Shown here: positions 6,551 through 15,549 of the stretch, piece after piece
Numbering within the stretch: position 1 is the first letter of the stretch
How the letters are laid out: each line of letters opens with the position of its first letter
Origin: Hyphomicrobium sp. MC1
GTDB lineage: Bacteria > Pseudomonadota > Alphaproteobacteria > Rhizobiales > Hyphomicrobiaceae
Reading direction: 5' to 3'
Assembly (NCBI RefSeq): GCF_000253295.1
Contig: NC_015717.1
Coordinates: forward strand, 1,302,001-1,366,000
Length of the DNA stretch: 64,000 nucleotides
Program-made: the position numbers and the translations under genes
Notes under the pieces: model-generated
Seen by the model: the letters and a program-made list of their open reading frames with translations, nothing else
The model's database searches: none
Told to the model about the DNA's origin: nothing

Positions 6551-9160
6551 ATGCCCCAATCCCCCGCTTCGATTTTCGAGAATCAGCTAGATTCTCGGCC
6601 CATGAAGGATCGCGAGGCGTTGAGGATCGATGCCGCCCCGATCGATCCGCTGAACTCAGCGGAAGGGTTCGGCGGCCTCCTCCCCATGATCATAATCGCG
6701 GCTGCGGGCGGCGCAGTTTTGTTCGGGCTGCTCGCGAGCGGATCCGGCGAACCCTTGCTTTTGACCGTCATCGCGCTGCTCGCCATGTTCGGCGCCTTTA
6801 TGCTCTTTGCGATTGCTGCCGGGCATTTGCGGTTTGGCGCTCGCGTGGTGCCGGGGGATCTTCTCAAGGCGTCTCTGGATTCCGACGATGAGCCGCAGAT
6901 CATCGCCGAGGATGACGGCACGATTTTGTACGCCAACGCGGCTGTGGATAAAGTTCTGGGCCAGCACGAGGCGGGGCCATTCTCAGCGCTCGAAGCGTCG
7001 CTTGCAGGCGACTCGGAGGGCACGCAGGCGTTCTTCCGCCTGATGAAGGCGGCCGAGCGCGGCGAGCCGAGATCGGAAGATGTGCGGTTGCGGCTCGGGT
7101 CGGATCGCAACGTCTCCTGGGCAAGGATCACGGTGCGGCCCTTCGCTGGTCCGGAAGGCTTGCTGGAAGGTGGCTTGCGGCAATCGCGGCTCGTCTCGTG
7201 GCAGATCGTCGATGTTACGAATGAGAAGAGCCAGGAGACCGAACGCATCGGCCGGCTCGAAGCATCGCTTGCCGCATTCGATGCCATGCCCGCCGGTTTC
7301 ATGTGGGTCTCGGGCGAGGGCGCGATCGTGCATGTCAACGCCGCGTTCGAGCAGTGGCTCGGCTATCCGGCAGGTGCGTTGAGAGCGCGATCGCTCGGGC
7401 TTGCAGAACTCGCCGGCGCGGAAGGCCTGCGTCTATTGAAGCATATGGCGGCCATTCCTGAAGCCGATCAGCGCATCATCGATCTCGATCTGACGCGCAG
7501 AGACAGTCGCATCGTGGCGCTGACACTCCTCGTCGAGCCCGTCGCTGGAAACGCCGAGCAGGGCTTTACGATCACGGCGATCAACCGGCAGACGACCGGG
7601 CTCGTCGAGCGTGGTCACCAGGACGTCAGAGCATCGCAATTCTTCCAATCGGCTCCGTTCGGCATTGCAGCGCTCGACGCGGAGGGCCGCATCGCCAACT
7701 GCAACACCGCCTTCATGCAGATGGTGCTCGACGGCAAGCCGGCGCAGGACGTGCTGGCATCGGAAGCCTTGAGCCGCACGGCGGAGGCGGATGAGCGCTA
7801 CAAGATCGAAGCGGGTCTTGCGGAAGTTCTTGCCGGACGCGGCAACATTCAGCCGATCGAGATCACAGCGGGCGACAACAAACAGTTCACGCGCCGCCTT
7901 TACATGTCGCCGCTGGCAGCGGTGCAAGGCGGCGCAGCTGCTGCGCTCTATGTGATGGACGCGACCGAGCAGAAGACGCTCGAAAGCCGCGTGGCGCAGG
8001 CGCAGAAGATGGAAGCGGTCGGCAACCTTGCGGGCGGCATCGCACACGACTTCAACAACGTGCTGACGGCGATCATCGGGTTCTCGGATTTGCTGCTGCA
8101 GACGCATCGCCCGAGCGATCCGGCTTATCGCGACATCAAGAACATTCAGTCGGCGGCCAATCGCGCGGCTGGTCTGGTCAAGGGGCTGCTCGGTTTCTCG
8201 CGTAAGCAGACGCAGCGGGTCTCGGTCTTCAATGTCGGCGAATTGACGTCCGACATGCTGCCGGTGCTGAAAACGCAGTGCGGCGAGAAGATCGAGCTCA
8301 AGACGCATTCCGAGCGCGACCTGTGGTACGTGCGGGCCGACAGCGACCAGCTTTACCAGGTCATTCTCAATCTCGTTCGCAACGCGCGTGACGCGATGCC
8401 GAACGGCGGCAAGCTGACGATCAACACGCGCAACGTCACGGAACGCGAAAGCCAGAAGATGCGCGACGTCGTCGGCTTTACACCGGGCGAATACGTGCTG
8501 GTCGAAGTGGCCGATACCGGCACCGGCATGAGCCCGGAAGTTATGGCCAAGATCTTCGAGCCGTTCTTCACGACGAAGGGTGTCGGCAAGGGCACGGGTC
8601 TTGGTCTCGCGTCGGTCTACGGTATCGTCAAGCAGTCGGGCGGCTTCATCCAACCGGAAAGCGAGATCGGCAAAGGCACGGCCTTCAAGATTTTCCTGCC
8701 GCGGCATTTCGTGGAAGAAGGCGAGGAAGTCGCGAATGCAATGCCGGAGTCGATTGCTGCCGCGAAGAAGCAGCTTAAGGCAACGGACCTGACCGGCACC
8801 GGCCGCGTGCTGCTGGTCGAGGACGAAGTCGAGGTTCGCCAGTTTGCAGTTCGCGCGCTGAAGCGGCAGGGCTATCAGGTGTTGGAAGCGACCGATGGCG
8901 TCGAGGCGCTGGAGATCATGGCCGAGAACGAAGGCATGATCGACATCGTGGTGTCTGACGTCGTCATGCCGGAAATGGATGGGCCGTCGCTCTTCAAGGA
9001 GCTGCGCAAGCGCAATCCGTCGATCAAGGTGATCTTCGTGTCGGGCTATCCGAACGAAGCATTCCGCGAGTCGATGGGCTCGGACGATTTTGCGTTCTTA
9101 CCGAAGCCGTTCTCGCTGCCTCAGCTCGCCGCGAAGGTGAAGGAAGAACTCGCGAAGTAG
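6551..9160 (+). CDS. cckA: Cell-cycle hybrid histidine kinase CckA
   Basis: An 869-residue hybrid sensor kinase. Two transmembrane helices lie near residues 38-90 and are followed by PAS-type sensor regions (about 110-460). The HisKA domain has the phosphorylated histidine at about residue 499 within GGIAHDFNNVLTAIIGFSDLL. An ATPase domain follows with DTGTGM and GTGLGLASVYGIVKQSGG. The C-terminal receiver has its phospho-acceptor aspartate at about residue 803 in VVSDVVMPEMDG. In alphaproteobacteria CckA phosphorylates CtrA and CpdR through ChpT and reverses this when cyclic-di-GMP binds, setting cell-cycle progression and polar development, which suits a budding or stalked bacterium. ATG 6551 is preferred to an upstream TTG. 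A palindromic element starts 10 bp after its stop. Confidence 0.95.
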   Translation: MPQSPASIFENQLDSRPMKDREALRIDAAPIDPLNSAEGFGGLLPMIIIAAAGGAVLFGLLASGSGEPLLLTVIALLAMFGAFMLFAIAAGHLRFGARVVPGDLLKASLDSDDEPQIIAEDDGTILYANAAVDKVLGQHEAGPFSALEASLAGDSEGTQAFFRLMKAAERGEPRSEDVRLRLGSDRNVSWARITVRPFAGPEGLLEGGLRQSRLVSWQIVDVTNEKSQETERIGRLEASLAAFDAMPAGFMWVSGEGAIVHVNAAFEQWLGYPAGALRARSLGLAELAGAEGLRLLKHMAAIPEADQRIIDLDLTRRDSRIVALTLLVEPVAGNAEQGFTITAINRQTTGLVERGHQDVRASQFFQSAPFGIAALDAEGRIANCNTAFMQMVLDGKPAQDVLASEALSRTAEADERYKIEAGLAEVLAGRGNIQPIEITAGDNKQFTRRLYMSPLAAVQGGAAAALYVMDATEQKTLESRVAQAQKMEAVGNLAGGIAHDFNNVLTAIIGFSDLLLQTHRPSDPAYRDIKNIQSAANRAAGLVKGLLGFSRKQTQRVSVFNVGELTSDMLPVLKTQCGEKIELKTHSERDLWYVRADSDQLYQVILNLVRNARDAMPNGGKLTINTRNVTERESQKMRDVVGFTPGEYVLVEVADTGTGMSPEVMAKIFEPFFTTKGVGKGTGLGLASVYGIVKQSGGFIQPESEIGKGTAFKIFLPRHFVEEGEEVANAMPESIAAAKKQLKATDLTGTGRVLLVEDEVEVRQFAVRALKRQGYQVLEATDGVEALEIMAENEGMIDIVVSDVVMPEMDGPSLFKELRKRNPSIKVIFVSGYPNEAFRESMGSDDFAFLPKPFSLPQLAAKVKEELAK

Positions 9161-9169
9161 TTTTCGATG

Positions 9170-9210
9170 GCGCCGGGCGACTCTCCTCCGGAGAGCCGGC
9201 CGCCCGGCGC
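9170..9210 (+). repeat. Two-tier palindromic element, copy 1
   Basis: Outer arms GCGCCGGGCG/CGCCCGGCGC enclose an inner hairpin CTCTCC-TCC-GGAGAG. It begins 10 bp after the cckA stop, between convergent genes. It belongs to the family described in the findings. Confidence 0.85.
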
Positions 9211-9220
9211 GAGGCTTGGA

Positions 9221-9787
9221 TTACACCTCGCCCTTGAGGCCCTTCTCGAAGTATTTGTGAATGATCTTGTCCTGGTTTTCGAGCAGCCAGTCGATGTCGG
9301 GCTTGAAGTTCATCGCCTTGTGAATGGCGAGCGCGGTCGCCTTGCGATGGATGTCGAACAGGATCTTGTGATCAAGCTTGTCGATCGTCGAGACGACGGG
9401 GTTCAGCCACACCGAAACGATGATGCCGAGATCATCGACTTTGTCTTTCGGCAGGTCGCCGGCGCGTACGGCGTCGAGGACGCCCATCGCGGTCGCGTAT
9501 TGCACGGTGCCCATCAGGATGTTGGTGTAGCGCTCGTTGTCGACCGTCACCTTGCTGACGCACAGCGTCGGCGGACGCACCATCACGTCGGTGTTCAGAA
9601 GCGACAGCACGCGGCTGTGGCCCTTTACCTGGTCGCCGAGAAGCGTCGCGAAGGCGGTGCCGAAGGGGCCGTCCATTTCGCCGATCGCGACTTCGGGTTC
9701 CGCTGCCGTTCCCGGAGGGCCGCCTGCGACCAGGGCCTCGCCGACGCGAATGCCAAAACGCCCCGACGGGCGCGATGCAATGCTCAT
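9221..9787 (-). CDS. Formaldehyde-activating enzyme (Fae) homologue, divergent paralogue
   Basis: A 188-residue protein matching Fae over its core: VGEALVAGG near the start, then LLGDQVKGHSRVLSLL, PPTLCVSKVTVDNERYTN, and QYATAMGVLDAVRAGDLPKD. True Fae condenses formaldehyde with tetrahydromethanopterin in methylotrophs. The family's catalytic histidine, found in the EVAHIDL-type motif, appears here as EVAIGEM, so the base is missing by eye alignment. The C-terminal 45 residues are also longer than in Fae. It may be a Fae2/Fae3-like paralogue that binds formaldehyde or pterin for regulation rather than catalysis. It converges on cckA. Identity as a Fae-family protein is fairly sure; activity is doubtful. 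Confidence 0.82.
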   Translation of the reverse strand: MSIASRPSGRFGIRVGEALVAGGPPGTAAEPEVAIGEMDGPFGTAFATLLGDQVKGHSRVLSLLNTDVMVRPPTLCVSKVTVDNERYTNILMGTVQYATAMGVLDAVRAGDLPKDKVDDLGIIVSVWLNPVVSTIDKLDHKILFDIHRKATALAIHKAMNFKPDIDWLLENQDKIIHKYFEKGLKGEV

Positions 9788-9933
9788 ATGTCACCACCTT
9801 GTGCTCGGTTATCAATTGAGCGCCGAAGCCGACGCACGGGGTGGGCTTAAACCAGAGTGGCCAGAGACGCGCCATAAGTTCTGGTTATGGCGCGTCTCAC
9901 GGTCGCGATGCGATGGGGGGGCAATCGCACGCG

Positions 9934-10443
9934 CTAGTCGCAGGGAATTTCGATGACGCTGTCGGCAGCGGCGGAATAGCGGCGGCAGACTTGCGGTGCG
10001 GCTGCTGCTGTTTTCGTTGCGGTCGCGGTTGCGTTTGAGGCCGTCGAGACAGGCAGCAGATCGCTTTTCTTGGCGATGTTCGTGGCGTCCGTCGATGCCG
10101 TTTGCTGCGCGATCGTTTTCGTTCGTGTGGCTGCAAGCGTCTGAGCCTGCTTTGCGGCTGCAGCTTTCTTTTGGGCGAGCGCTGCGAGACGGGCGCGTTT
10201 TGAGGCAAGGGCCGCAGCCTGTGCGCGTTCGGCGCGTAATTCGGCGAGCCGCTTTTCACGCGCTCTCGCAAAGGCTTCTTCGAGATTGCGGCGCTTGTCC
10301 TTCTCGCAGGGCTGGGCCGGCTGGCGGCCCTGGTTGCGGAAGAACGGGCTGGCATAGAACGAGCCCATGCCGTGTGCTTCCGCGTTCGATGCGACGGTGC
10401 TGGCGACGACCAGAACGGCGATGAGTGTCGAGATCTTGAGCAT
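9934..10443 (-). CDS. Exported helical protein with a C-terminal two-cysteine motif, paralogue A
   Basis: A 169-residue protein with a signal peptide (MLKISTLIAVLVVASTVASNAEA). A highly charged Ala/Arg/Lys/Glu helix follows at about residues 50-110, then a Thr/Ala-rich linker. It ends in CRRYSAAADSVIEIPCD. The next gene on the same strand (10608-11165) has the same architecture and nearly the same ending, so the two are tandem paralogues. No named family was recognised. The paired cysteines suggest a disulfide-closed periplasmic knob on a helical rod. Confidence 0.8.
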   Translation of the reverse strand: MLKISTLIAVLVVASTVASNAEAHGMGSFYASPFFRNQGRQPAQPCEKDKRRNLEEAFARAREKRLAELRAERAQAAALASKRARLAALAQKKAAAAKQAQTLAATRTKTIAQQTASTDATNIAKKSDLLPVSTASNATATATKTAAAAPQVCRRYSAAADSVIEIPCD

Positions 10444-10607
10444 GGGTGCCTCCCACGAATTTGCGATGGAGGCATCTTGGAGCAGCGCGATTTTTCCCGC
10501 TGTTTCGGACGGAACACGTCTGCAAATCGTGCTGGGGTGTTGAAAATAAAAACGCGGCCCGGCCGAAGGACGGCGAGCCGCGTTTTATGAGTGAAGGCGA
10601 ATGCGAA

Positions 10608-11165
10608 TTACTGGCAGGGCGCCTCGATCACACTGTCGGCTGCTGCCGAATATTTGCGGCAGGTGACGGTCGTGGCGGCCGGAGCGCTCGGTGTCGTCGA
10701 TGACGTTTCGATAGCGTTCGACGGTGTCTTTTCAACTGTCGTTGTCTGCGCTGAGCTGTCGGTCGTTGTGGCTGCAGGCGTACTGTCGCCCGGGGTCAGC
10801 CGGTCGCCCTTTTTGAGCGCGGGCTTGTCGTCGCTCGTCGTGGATTGGGATGCAGTCTCGGCAGCGGCGATCTGGGCCGCTTTCTGTTTCTGCAGCGCGA
10901 TCTGGCGGGCGCGTTCGCGTTTGACGGCCGCGGCGGCGATGGCGCGCTGGCGGGCACGTTCGCGGGCGGCGATTTCCCGGCGGGCGCGCATTCTCTCGTA
11001 AGCTTCCTCACGACGGCGCTCCTCGGCGGCGTGCGCGAGCATGCTGGCGGCCGCCATGCCGCCAAGAAAGAAGCCGAGGCGGCGGCCGGGGCCAGCTTCG
11101 GCGGCTGATGTGAACGACGCGGCGACGACGGCGATGGAAATCAGAACTGCGAGCAACTTGGACAC
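10608..11165 (-). CDS. Exported helical protein with a C-terminal two-cysteine motif, paralogue B
   Basis: A 185-residue protein with a GTG start chosen because GGAGA lies just upstream and the frame then opens directly with a signal peptide (SKLLAVLISIAVVAASFTSA). A short hydrophobic Gly/Ala segment (FFLGGMAAASMLAHAAEE) is followed by an Arg/Ala/Glu helix to about residue 105. A Ser/Thr-rich linker leads to CRKYSAAADSVIEAPCQ. It shares 14 of 17 terminal residues with its neighbour at 9934 while the linkers differ, so the C-terminal motif is the conserved functional part. Role unknown. Confidence 0.8.
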   Translation of the reverse strand: MSKLLAVLISIAVVAASFTSAAEAGPGRRLGFFLGGMAAASMLAHAAEERRREEAYERMRARREIAARERARQRAIAAAAVKRERARQIALQKQKAAQIAAAETASQSTTSDDKPALKKGDRLTPGDSTPAATTTDSSAQTTTVEKTPSNAIETSSTTPSAPAATTVTCRKYSAAADSVIEAPCQ

Positions 11166-11307
11166 GGGCTGTCTCCTTCGGCTTGGGTTGCCAGGAGAGT
11201 GCCGCGAGTGGCCGCGACGCGCTGTCCCTAAGGAAACATGTGCGCAAGAGTGAGAAAATTCGGCGCGAGGACTCCACAATGAGAACAAAACGTGATTGAC
11301 AGATGTG

Positions 11308-11322
11308 GAACAAAAAGTGTAC
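11308..11322. promoter_or_regulatory. Putative LexA (SOS) box of recA
   Basis: GAAC-N7-GTAC matches the alphaproteobacterial LexA consensus GAAC-N7-GAAC except for one base in the second half. It lies 57 bp upstream of the recA start. A weaker GAAC-N7-GATT begins at 11283. Confidence 0.5.
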
Positions 11323-11378
11323 GTTTATCCTTAATTGATGGCGCGCGGCGCTTGCCATAAGGGATTGAGGGTGACGAC

Positions 11379-12512
11379 ATGGAACGGCCGGACTTGACTG
11401 TGCTCGAAGGGGGCAAGATGGACAAGAAGCAGGCGCTGGAGCAGGCACTCGCGCAGATCGACAAGACCTTTGGCAAGGGGTCGATCATGCGGCTCGGCGC
11501 CAATGAGAAGCTGGATATCGAAGCGATCTCCACGGGATCGCTCGGGCTCGATATTGCGCTCGGCATCGGGGGATTACCGAAGGGACGCATCATCGAAGTC
11601 TATGGACCTGAGTCCTCGGGCAAGACGACGTTGGCGCTGCAAGTTATCGCAGAGTCTCAGAAGAAGGGCGGCGTTTGCGCTTTCGTCGACGCAGAACATG
11701 CAATTGATCCAGGCTACGCCAAGAAGCTCGGTGTCAAGGTCGAGGATCTTTTGATTTCGCAGCCGGATACCGGCGAGCAGGCGCTGGAAATCGCCGATAC
11801 GCTGGTGCGTTCTGGTGCCATCGATGTTCTCGTGGTTGACTCGGTCGCTGCGCTGACACCGAAGGCCGAACTCGAAGGCGAGATGGGTGAGGCTACGATG
11901 GGCGCTCAGGCACGGCTAATGAGCCAAGCGCTCAGAAAGCTGACAGCCTCGATCTCGAGAGCCAATACGATGGTGATCTTCATCAACCAGATCCGCATGA
12001 AGATCGGCATCATGTTCGGCAACCCTGAGACGACGACGGGTGGTAACGCCCTGAAGTTCTATGCCTCCGTTCGCCTCGATATTCGCCGCATCGGCCAGAT
12101 CAAGGAGCGCGAAGAGACGGTCGGCAACCAGACCCGCGTCAAGGTCGTCAAGAACAAGGTGGCGCCGCCCTTCAAGCAGGTCGAATTCGATATTATGTAT
12201 GGCGAAGGCATCTCGAAGGTCGGTGAGCTGATCGATCTTGGCGTTAAAGCCGGTCTCGTCGAAAAGTCGGGTGCGTGGCTGTCCTATAACGGCGATCGCA
12301 TCGGGCAGGGCCGGGAAAACGCCAAGACGTACTTGAAGGAAAATCCCCGCGTCGCGGCGGAGATCGAGCGGGCGATCCGGGCCAATGCCGGCCTCATCGT
12401 AGAGAAGATGCTGGCCAATCCGGAAGTCGGCGAGGATGACGGCGAAGAACCCGACGAGGACGGGGTTCTCCCCGACGAATCGGGCAAGAAAGTCGCCAAG
12501 GCGAAGCGGTAG
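11379..12512 (+). CDS. recA: Recombinase A
   Basis: A 377-residue RecA, the ATP-dependent strand-exchange protein that also triggers LexA self-cleavage. The core begins MDKKQALEQALAQIDKTFGKG. Walker A is GPESSGKTT, Walker B lies in IDVLVVDSVAALTPKAELEG, and the DNA-binding loop region NQIRMKIGIMFGNPETTTGG is intact. The C-terminal tail is acidic (EDDGEEPDEDG). Two starts are possible: ATG 11379 with GAGGG upstream, or ATG 11418 with GGGGG upstream; the first is kept because alphaproteobacterial RecA often has a short leader. A possible LexA box lies upstream. A palindromic element begins 11 bp after the stop. Confidence 0.98.
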   Translation: MERPDLTVLEGGKMDKKQALEQALAQIDKTFGKGSIMRLGANEKLDIEAISTGSLGLDIALGIGGLPKGRIIEVYGPESSGKTTLALQVIAESQKKGGVCAFVDAEHAIDPGYAKKLGVKVEDLLISQPDTGEQALEIADTLVRSGAIDVLVVDSVAALTPKAELEGEMGEATMGAQARLMSQALRKLTASISRANTMVIFINQIRMKIGIMFGNPETTTGGNALKFYASVRLDIRRIGQIKEREETVGNQTRVKVVKNKVAPPFKQVEFDIMYGEGISKVGELIDLGVKAGLVEKSGAWLSYNGDRIGQGRENAKTYLKENPRVAAEIERAIRANAGLIVEKMLANPEVGEDDGEEPDEDGVLPDESGKKVAKAKR

Positions 12513-12522
12513 AGTTTTGAGT

Positions 12523-12564
12523 GGCGCCATCCGACTTCCCTTCGGGAAGCCGGCCGTCAGCGCC
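12523..12564 (+). repeat. Two-tier palindromic element, copy 2
   Basis: Outer arms GGCGC/GCGCC and inner hairpin TTCCC-TTC-GGGAA followed by the constant GCCGGCC. It lies directly after recA. The outer arm is less perfect than in other copies. Confidence 0.75.
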
Positions 12565-12626
12565 TGTCGTTCCGCCGCAGGCGGACGGCCTGCCGCAAGG
12601 ACCGCCCCTTCCTAGACATGCCTCAG

Positions 12627-12650
12627 GGCCGCCGCTACAACGGCGGCCTT
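12627..12650 (+). terminator. GC-rich hairpin between recA and alaS
   Basis: GGCCGCCG and CGGCGGCC pair around CTACAA and are followed by TTAA. It may terminate the recA transcript. The T-run is short. Confidence 0.4.
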
Positions 12651-12712
12651 AACCCGTTTCGGGGCTGTGTCCCGGAACATGTTTTTTATCCAGATCAGGC
12701 CGAAAGCACCAC

Positions 12713-15406
12713 ATGGCTGGCGTCAGCGAAATCCGCGCTTCGTTTCTCGATTTCTTTGGCAAGAACGGACACGAGATCGTGCCGTCGTCGCCGCTCATTC
12801 CGCGCAACGACCCGACGCTGATGTTCACGAACGCGGGCATGGTGCAGTTCAAGAACGTTTTCACAGGGCAGGAGACGCGGGCCATTCCGCGGGCGACGAC
12901 GTCGCAGAAGTGCGTCCGCGCCGGCGGCAAGCACAACGACCTCGACAACGTCGGCTATACGGCGCGCCACCACACGTTCTTCGAGATGCTCGGCAACTTC
13001 TCGTTCGGCGACTATTTCAAAGAGCGCGCGATCGAGCTTGCCTGGAACCTGCTGACGAAGGACTTCGGCCTCAAGAAAGACAAGCTGCTCGTCACGATCT
13101 ATCACACCGACGACGAAGCCTATCGCATCTGGAAGAAGATCTCCGGCTTCTCCGACGACAAGATCATTCGCATCGCGACGTCCGACAACTTCTGGCAGAT
13201 GGGCGATACGGGGCCGTGCGGTCCGTGCTCGGAAATCTTCTTCGATCACGGAGACAAGATTCCCGGCGGGCCTCCGGGCTCGGCGGACGCGGACGGCGAC
13301 CGCTTCATCGAAATCTGGAACCTCGTGTTCATGCAATTCGAGCAGATCGCGCCGGGCAACCGCGTTGACCTGCCTCGGCCGTCGATCGACACGGGCATGG
13401 GGCTCGAGCGCATCGCAGCGGTGCTGCAAGGCAAGCACGACAACTACGACATCGATCTGTTTCAGCATCTCATCCAGGCGATCCGCCAGGAAGCGACGAA
13501 AGTCGGCGCGAAGGAAAGCGCGGCGACGAAGGATTTCGATCACGTCGCGCGGCGCGTTATCGCCGACCATTTGCGTTCGACCAGCTTCCTGATCGCCGAC
13601 GGCGTGCTGCCGTCGAACGAAGGCCGTGGCTACGTGCTTCGCCGCATCATGCGCCGCGCCATGCGCTATGCGCACCAGATGGGCTGCACCGATCCACTGA
13701 TGTATCTGCTCGTGCCGTCGCTCGTCCGCGAGATGGGTGACGCCTATCCGGAACTCGTCCGCGCGCAGCCGCTCATCACTGAGACGCTGAAGCTCGAAGA
13801 GACGAAGTTCAAGCGCACGCTCGACAACGGCCTAAAGCTGTTGGGCGAAAGCTCGGCGGGTCTCACGAAGGGCGCGGTATTCCCCGGCGACGTCGCGTTC
13901 AAGCTCTACGATACGTACGGCTTCCCGCTCGATCTCACCGAGGACGCGCTGAAGCCGCGCGGCATCACCGTCGATACTGGCGCGTTCGATGCAGCGATGA
14001 AGAAGCAGAAGGATGCCGCCAAGGCCGCCTGGAAGGGTTCGGGCGAAGCGGCGACGGAAGGCCTCTGGTTCGAAATCAAGGACAAGACCGGCGCGACCGA
14101 GTTCCTCGGCTATGACACCGAGAGTGCGGAAGGCATCGTCGCGGCCGTCGTGGCAGGTGGCAAAGAGGCCTCCGAACTTAAAGCCGGTGAGGAAGGCGCG
14201 ATCATCGTTAACCAAACGCCGTTTTACGGGGAGAGCGGCGGTCAGGTCGGCGACCGGGGCGTCATCAAAGGTCCGAAAGGCACGCTGTTCCGCGTGACCG
14301 ATACGCAGAAGAAGCTCGGCGATCTGTTCGTGCATTTCGGCAAAGTCGAGAGCGGAGCGTTCAAGGTCGGCGAAGCGGTCGAGCTCGAAGTCGATCATGG
14401 GCGGCGCTCGGCGACGCGCGCCAACCATTCCGCGACGCATCTTCTGCATGAGGCGCTGCGGCAGGTGCTCGGCACACACGTCGCGCAGAAGGGCTCGCTG
14501 GTTTCGCCCGATCGTCTGCGCTTCGACTTCTCGCATACGAAGCCGATGTCAGCAGACGAGATCAAGCAGGTCGAGGACATGGCGAACGCCGTGCTGCTCG
14601 AAAACACGCCGGTCGTCACGCGGCTGATGGCGCTTGACGATGCGCGCGCGACGGGCGCGATGGCGCTGTTCGGCGAGAAGTACGGCGATGAAGTGCGCGT
14701 CGTGTCGATGGGTGCGACGCGGCCCGGCGCCAACAAGGCGTGGTCGGTCGAGTTGTGCGGCGGCACGCACGTATCGCGCACGGGCGATATCGGTCTCATT
14801 CGCGTCGTCGCCGAAAGCGGTAGCTCGGCGGGCGTCCGCCGTCTCGAAGCGCTGACGGGTGAGGGCGCGCGCGCCTATCTCGATGAGCAGGATGCACGCG
14901 TGAAGGAAGCGGCGAGCGTGCTCAAGACACGGCCGGAAGATCTCGTCGATCGCTTGAAGCATCTCGTGGAAGAGCGCCGCAATCTTGAAAAGCAGCTTGC
15001 CGATGCGAAGCGCCAGATCGCGCTTGGCGGTGGTGCGGGCGCGGATGGCGCGGCAACGAATGGCGAAGCGATCCGCAATGTCGGCAACGTCAAGCTGCTC
15101 GCGCGTACGGTGCAGGGGCTCAATCCGAAGGACCTGCGCGGCCTCATTGATGACGGCAAGAAGCAGGTCGGCTCGGGCATCGTCGCCGTCGTTGGCGTGA
15201 CGGAGGACGGCAAGGCGGGCCTCGCGGTCGGCGTCACGGACGATCTCGTCAAGACGTGGAGCGCGGTCGATCTCGTCAAGGCCGGTGCGGAAGCACTCGG
15301 CGGCAAAGGCGGCGGCGGGCGTCCCGACATGGCGCAGGCGGGGGGACCGGACGGCGCAAAAGCGGGCGATGCGCTAAAGGCCATCGAAGAACGGCTCGCG
15401 AGCTGA
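12713..15406 (+). CDS. alaS: Alanyl-tRNA synthetase
   Basis: An 897-residue class II synthetase charging tRNA-Ala. The catalytic domain has MFTNAGMVQFKNVF and the motif-2 region ARHHTFFEMLGNFSFGDYF. The editing domain has the zinc-type pattern HSATHLLHEALR and later CGGTHVSRTGDIG. The C-terminal C-Ala part includes a coiled coil (VEERRNLEKQLADAKRQ) and ends with a Gly-rich segment. Length is as expected for the family (about 880). Downstream of recA, as in many alphaproteobacteria. Confidence 0.98.
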   Translation: MAGVSEIRASFLDFFGKNGHEIVPSSPLIPRNDPTLMFTNAGMVQFKNVFTGQETRAIPRATTSQKCVRAGGKHNDLDNVGYTARHHTFFEMLGNFSFGDYFKERAIELAWNLLTKDFGLKKDKLLVTIYHTDDEAYRIWKKISGFSDDKIIRIATSDNFWQMGDTGPCGPCSEIFFDHGDKIPGGPPGSADADGDRFIEIWNLVFMQFEQIAPGNRVDLPRPSIDTGMGLERIAAVLQGKHDNYDIDLFQHLIQAIRQEATKVGAKESAATKDFDHVARRVIADHLRSTSFLIADGVLPSNEGRGYVLRRIMRRAMRYAHQMGCTDPLMYLLVPSLVREMGDAYPELVRAQPLITETLKLEETKFKRTLDNGLKLLGESSAGLTKGAVFPGDVAFKLYDTYGFPLDLTEDALKPRGITVDTGAFDAAMKKQKDAAKAAWKGSGEAATEGLWFEIKDKTGATEFLGYDTESAEGIVAAVVAGGKEASELKAGEEGAIIVNQTPFYGESGGQVGDRGVIKGPKGTLFRVTDTQKKLGDLFVHFGKVESGAFKVGEAVELEVDHGRRSATRANHSATHLLHEALRQVLGTHVAQKGSLVSPDRLRFDFSHTKPMSADEIKQVEDMANAVLLENTPVVTRLMALDDARATGAMALFGEKYGDEVRVVSMGATRPGANKAWSVELCGGTHVSRTGDIGLIRVVAESGSSAGVRRLEALTGEGARAYLDEQDARVKEAASVLKTRPEDLVDRLKHLVEERRNLEKQLADAKRQIALGGGAGADGAATNGEAIRNVGNVKLLARTVQGLNPKDLRGLIDDGKKQVGSGIVAVVGVTEDGKAGLAVGVTDDLVKTWSAVDLVKAGAEALGGKGGGGRPDMAQAGGPDGAKAGDALKAIEERLAS

Positions 15407-15549
15407 CACTGTCGTCATTTTCGGTCGAGCGCGGCGAAGCGTAATGCTGCGGTGCGGAAGCTTTTTCCCGTTACCTTGCAGGCATTTCACTAATGACCGT
15501 CGGAAAAATTGGGTATATACGGCCCGCTTTCGCCAACGAGGAATTTGAA

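Noticed and set aside
7433..8707. A 424-codon minus-strand frame opposite cckA
   Set aside because: It is an antisense image of the GC-rich cckA coding sequence; the kinase motifs on the plus strand are unambiguous.
11283..11297. A second LexA box
   Set aside because: GAAC-N7-GATT has two mismatches in the second half; it is mentioned only as a weak site.
12695..13675. A 326-codon minus-strand frame opposite alaS
   Set aside because: Antisense shadow; alanyl-tRNA synthetase motifs are clear on the other strand.
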